Translations under genes and position numbers: made by a program
DNA from: DATJQF01 sp035505995
Lineage (GTDB): Bacteria; Bacteroidota; Bacteroidia; Bacteroidales; FEN-979
Direction of reading: 5' to 3'
DNA length: 8,180 bases
Assembly (NCBI GenBank): GCA_035505995.1
Contig: DATJQF010000156.1
Coordinates: 1 to 8,180 of the forward strand
Notes under the pieces: generated by a model
Seen by the model: only the letters and a program-made list of their open reading frames with translations
The model's database searches: none
Told to the model about the DNA's origin: nothing
Shown here: piece by piece, positions 8,001 to 8,180 of the stretch
Position numbering within the stretch: position 1 is the first letter of the stretch
Layout: each line of letters begins with the position of its first letter

Positions 8001-8180
8001 CGACTACGATTGGTTAAAGATCTATGACGGGTCCTCCACATCCGGGACGCTGCTGGGAACCTACTGCGGAACGACCTCTCCGGGTGTGGTGACCTCCACC
8101 ACCGGGGCGCTGACCTTTAACTTCCATTCCGATTACAGCGACAATTACTCCGGATGGAGCGCCGATCTGTCCTGTATCGG
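5014..8180 (+). CDS. Secreted gingipain-type (C25) cysteine protease, Kgp-like, with CUB domain (partial, 3' end off window)
   Basis: 1055 codons are visible and the frame is open at the right edge. A Sec signal peptide (basic 9-12, hydrophobic 14-28, likely cleavage after Ala29) is followed by a region like the C25 propeptide (about 32-225), the catalytic domain (about 251-605), an Ig-like domain (610-692), two beta-sandwich modules (693-812, 813-940) and a CUB domain (943-1055; Cys948, 996, 1018, 1054; YDWLKIYDG core). By alignment from memory to Porphyromonas gingivalis Kgp, the triad is Asp396 (AGAD), His457 (NYTAHGS) and Cys490 (GNCC, second Cys). The His-to-Cys spacing of 33 equals that of Kgp His444/Cys477. 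Thr455 and Asp527 (YWDED) match the Kgp lysine-pocket residues Thr442 and Asp516, so cleavage after Lys is predicted. Gingipains are exported by Sec and then the type IX system; the needed C-terminal sorting domain would lie past the window. The start is the ATG at 5014, giving a good signal peptide. Family is near certain, specificity inferred. A role in nutrient proteolysis or host/particle degradation cannot be decided here. Confidence 0.92.
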   Translation, partial: MNVFTTLTRAGRTGLFVFIFSLLNFQLMAGEIRLNNNKPEVRYTKGSQLSFTFRTNLPSVQFREVNTRAGVFTELFAEGYGWGNSVGDPKLPVYHKMIQLPLGAGFNIRITKVSYRDVDLAGYGILNPVIPAQAPVSKNTTDPGQLPFVYNQATYQLDQWLGGPLVTVTPAGILRSVDLGRLDIAPVQYNPVTNRLRVYESIEATVEFTHPDLAATQALEQRTWSPYFNNIYAQLPNYSPQNPDTLITGGPVTMVIVAPRMFHDSLQKLVRWKIRKGFHVIQGYTDDPGVGSTTTSIRNFLMNLYNNPPAGYAPPSFVLLVGDVTEIPTFTPSGHPSDLHYCEYTGDNIPEVYYGRFSASTAGQLQPYIDKSVEYEEYQIPDDAFLGEATMVAGADATNGPLYGNGQINYGTSTYFNSAHNILSHTYLQPEPPNGNYSQQIRQNVSDGVSFANYTAHGSEQGWADPQFVISQIPPLQNDHKYCLMVGNCCKTSNFGLDCFAEEVVRAAHKGAVGYIGCSDYSYWDEDYWWAIGFKTVTTNPAYDPNHLGAYDVTFHDHGESQDHWYVTLGQMITGGDLAVEESTSGIKQYYWETYCLMGDPSLSIYQFVPSQLNATYSNVLPVGATSLTVTTEPWAYVALTVNDTIILDARTSDATGIVNLSFSPLTATGNLSLTGTKQDRKPYFGTIQVIPGNQPWVILSSFTVDDSVGGNNDHDADYGEAIRLNVTVTNLGTVPCSNATGTLSTPDTNVLITENTECFGSIPAGGTVTAHDAFSVSIHTNVTDQHVVVFNLEISDGTHSWNSDLDLVLNAPSLAIGNYYILDPPPGGNNNGILDPGESATLKVRVINQGHAPVNNAVAHLSVLPGSAPYILVTDPNYYIGTLNVNSLVFSYTGIVSNGITPVGTNVELNDVLTAGSQGQYFAQKEIDLEIGDVPDYYMANGTVTTCSANFYDSGGPLSNYSDNESYTMTFYPGTSGAEVQAGFTQFDVEPQANCDYDWLKIYDGSSTSGTLLGTYCGTTSPGVVTSTTGALTFNFHSDYSDNYSGWSADLSCI

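Overview
The window looks like a chromosomal segment from a Bacteroidota bacterium, most likely Bacteroidales or a close uncultured relative. Four observations support this. Promoter-like elements fit the Bacteroidota -7 consensus TAnnTTTG. No clear Shine-Dalgarno sequences are visible. The order rbfA / methyltransferase / LolC-LolE-type permease is a Bacteroidota-style cluster. The last gene is a gingipain-type (C25) protease, a family tied to the type IX secretion system of this phylum. Coding regions are GC-rich, while the two promoter-bearing gaps are AT-rich. No RNA genes, insertion sequences, CRISPR arrays or origins were seen.

Layout. Positions 1-2435 are on the minus strand: an MsbA-like lipid/drug ABC exporter (612-2435, TTG start) followed, with a 4-base ATGA overlap, by a DUF1295 / steroid 5-alpha-reductase-like membrane protein that runs off the left edge. 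A 63-bp divergent gap (2436-2498) carries two back-to-back -7-like elements, each placed so that transcription would begin almost exactly at the start codon. Positions 2499-4905 are a compact plus-strand operon: rbfA, a class I SAM methyltransferase with a hydrophobic C-terminal segment, and a LolC/LolE/FtsX-like permease with a TTG start. The 108-bp AT-rich gap 4906-5013 contains a perfect 10-bp-arm palindrome just upstream of a TAnnTTTG element. Positions 5014-8180 encode most of a very large secreted protease, open at the right edge.

Function. The left and centre are envelope and ribosome housekeeping: lipid export, outer-membrane lipoprotein release and 30S maturation. The notable gene is the protease. 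It has a signal peptide, a C25 propeptide-like region, a catalytic domain with the Lys-gingipain (Kgp) Asp-His-Cys triad and both Kgp lysine-pocket residues, an Ig-like domain, two tandem beta-sandwich modules sharing a GGNN...GE signature, and a CUB domain. This is Kgp-like catalysis on a different C-terminal scaffold. It has its own promoter and probable operator. No wholly new multi-gene system is evident; the interest lies in this protease and in the regulatory gaps.
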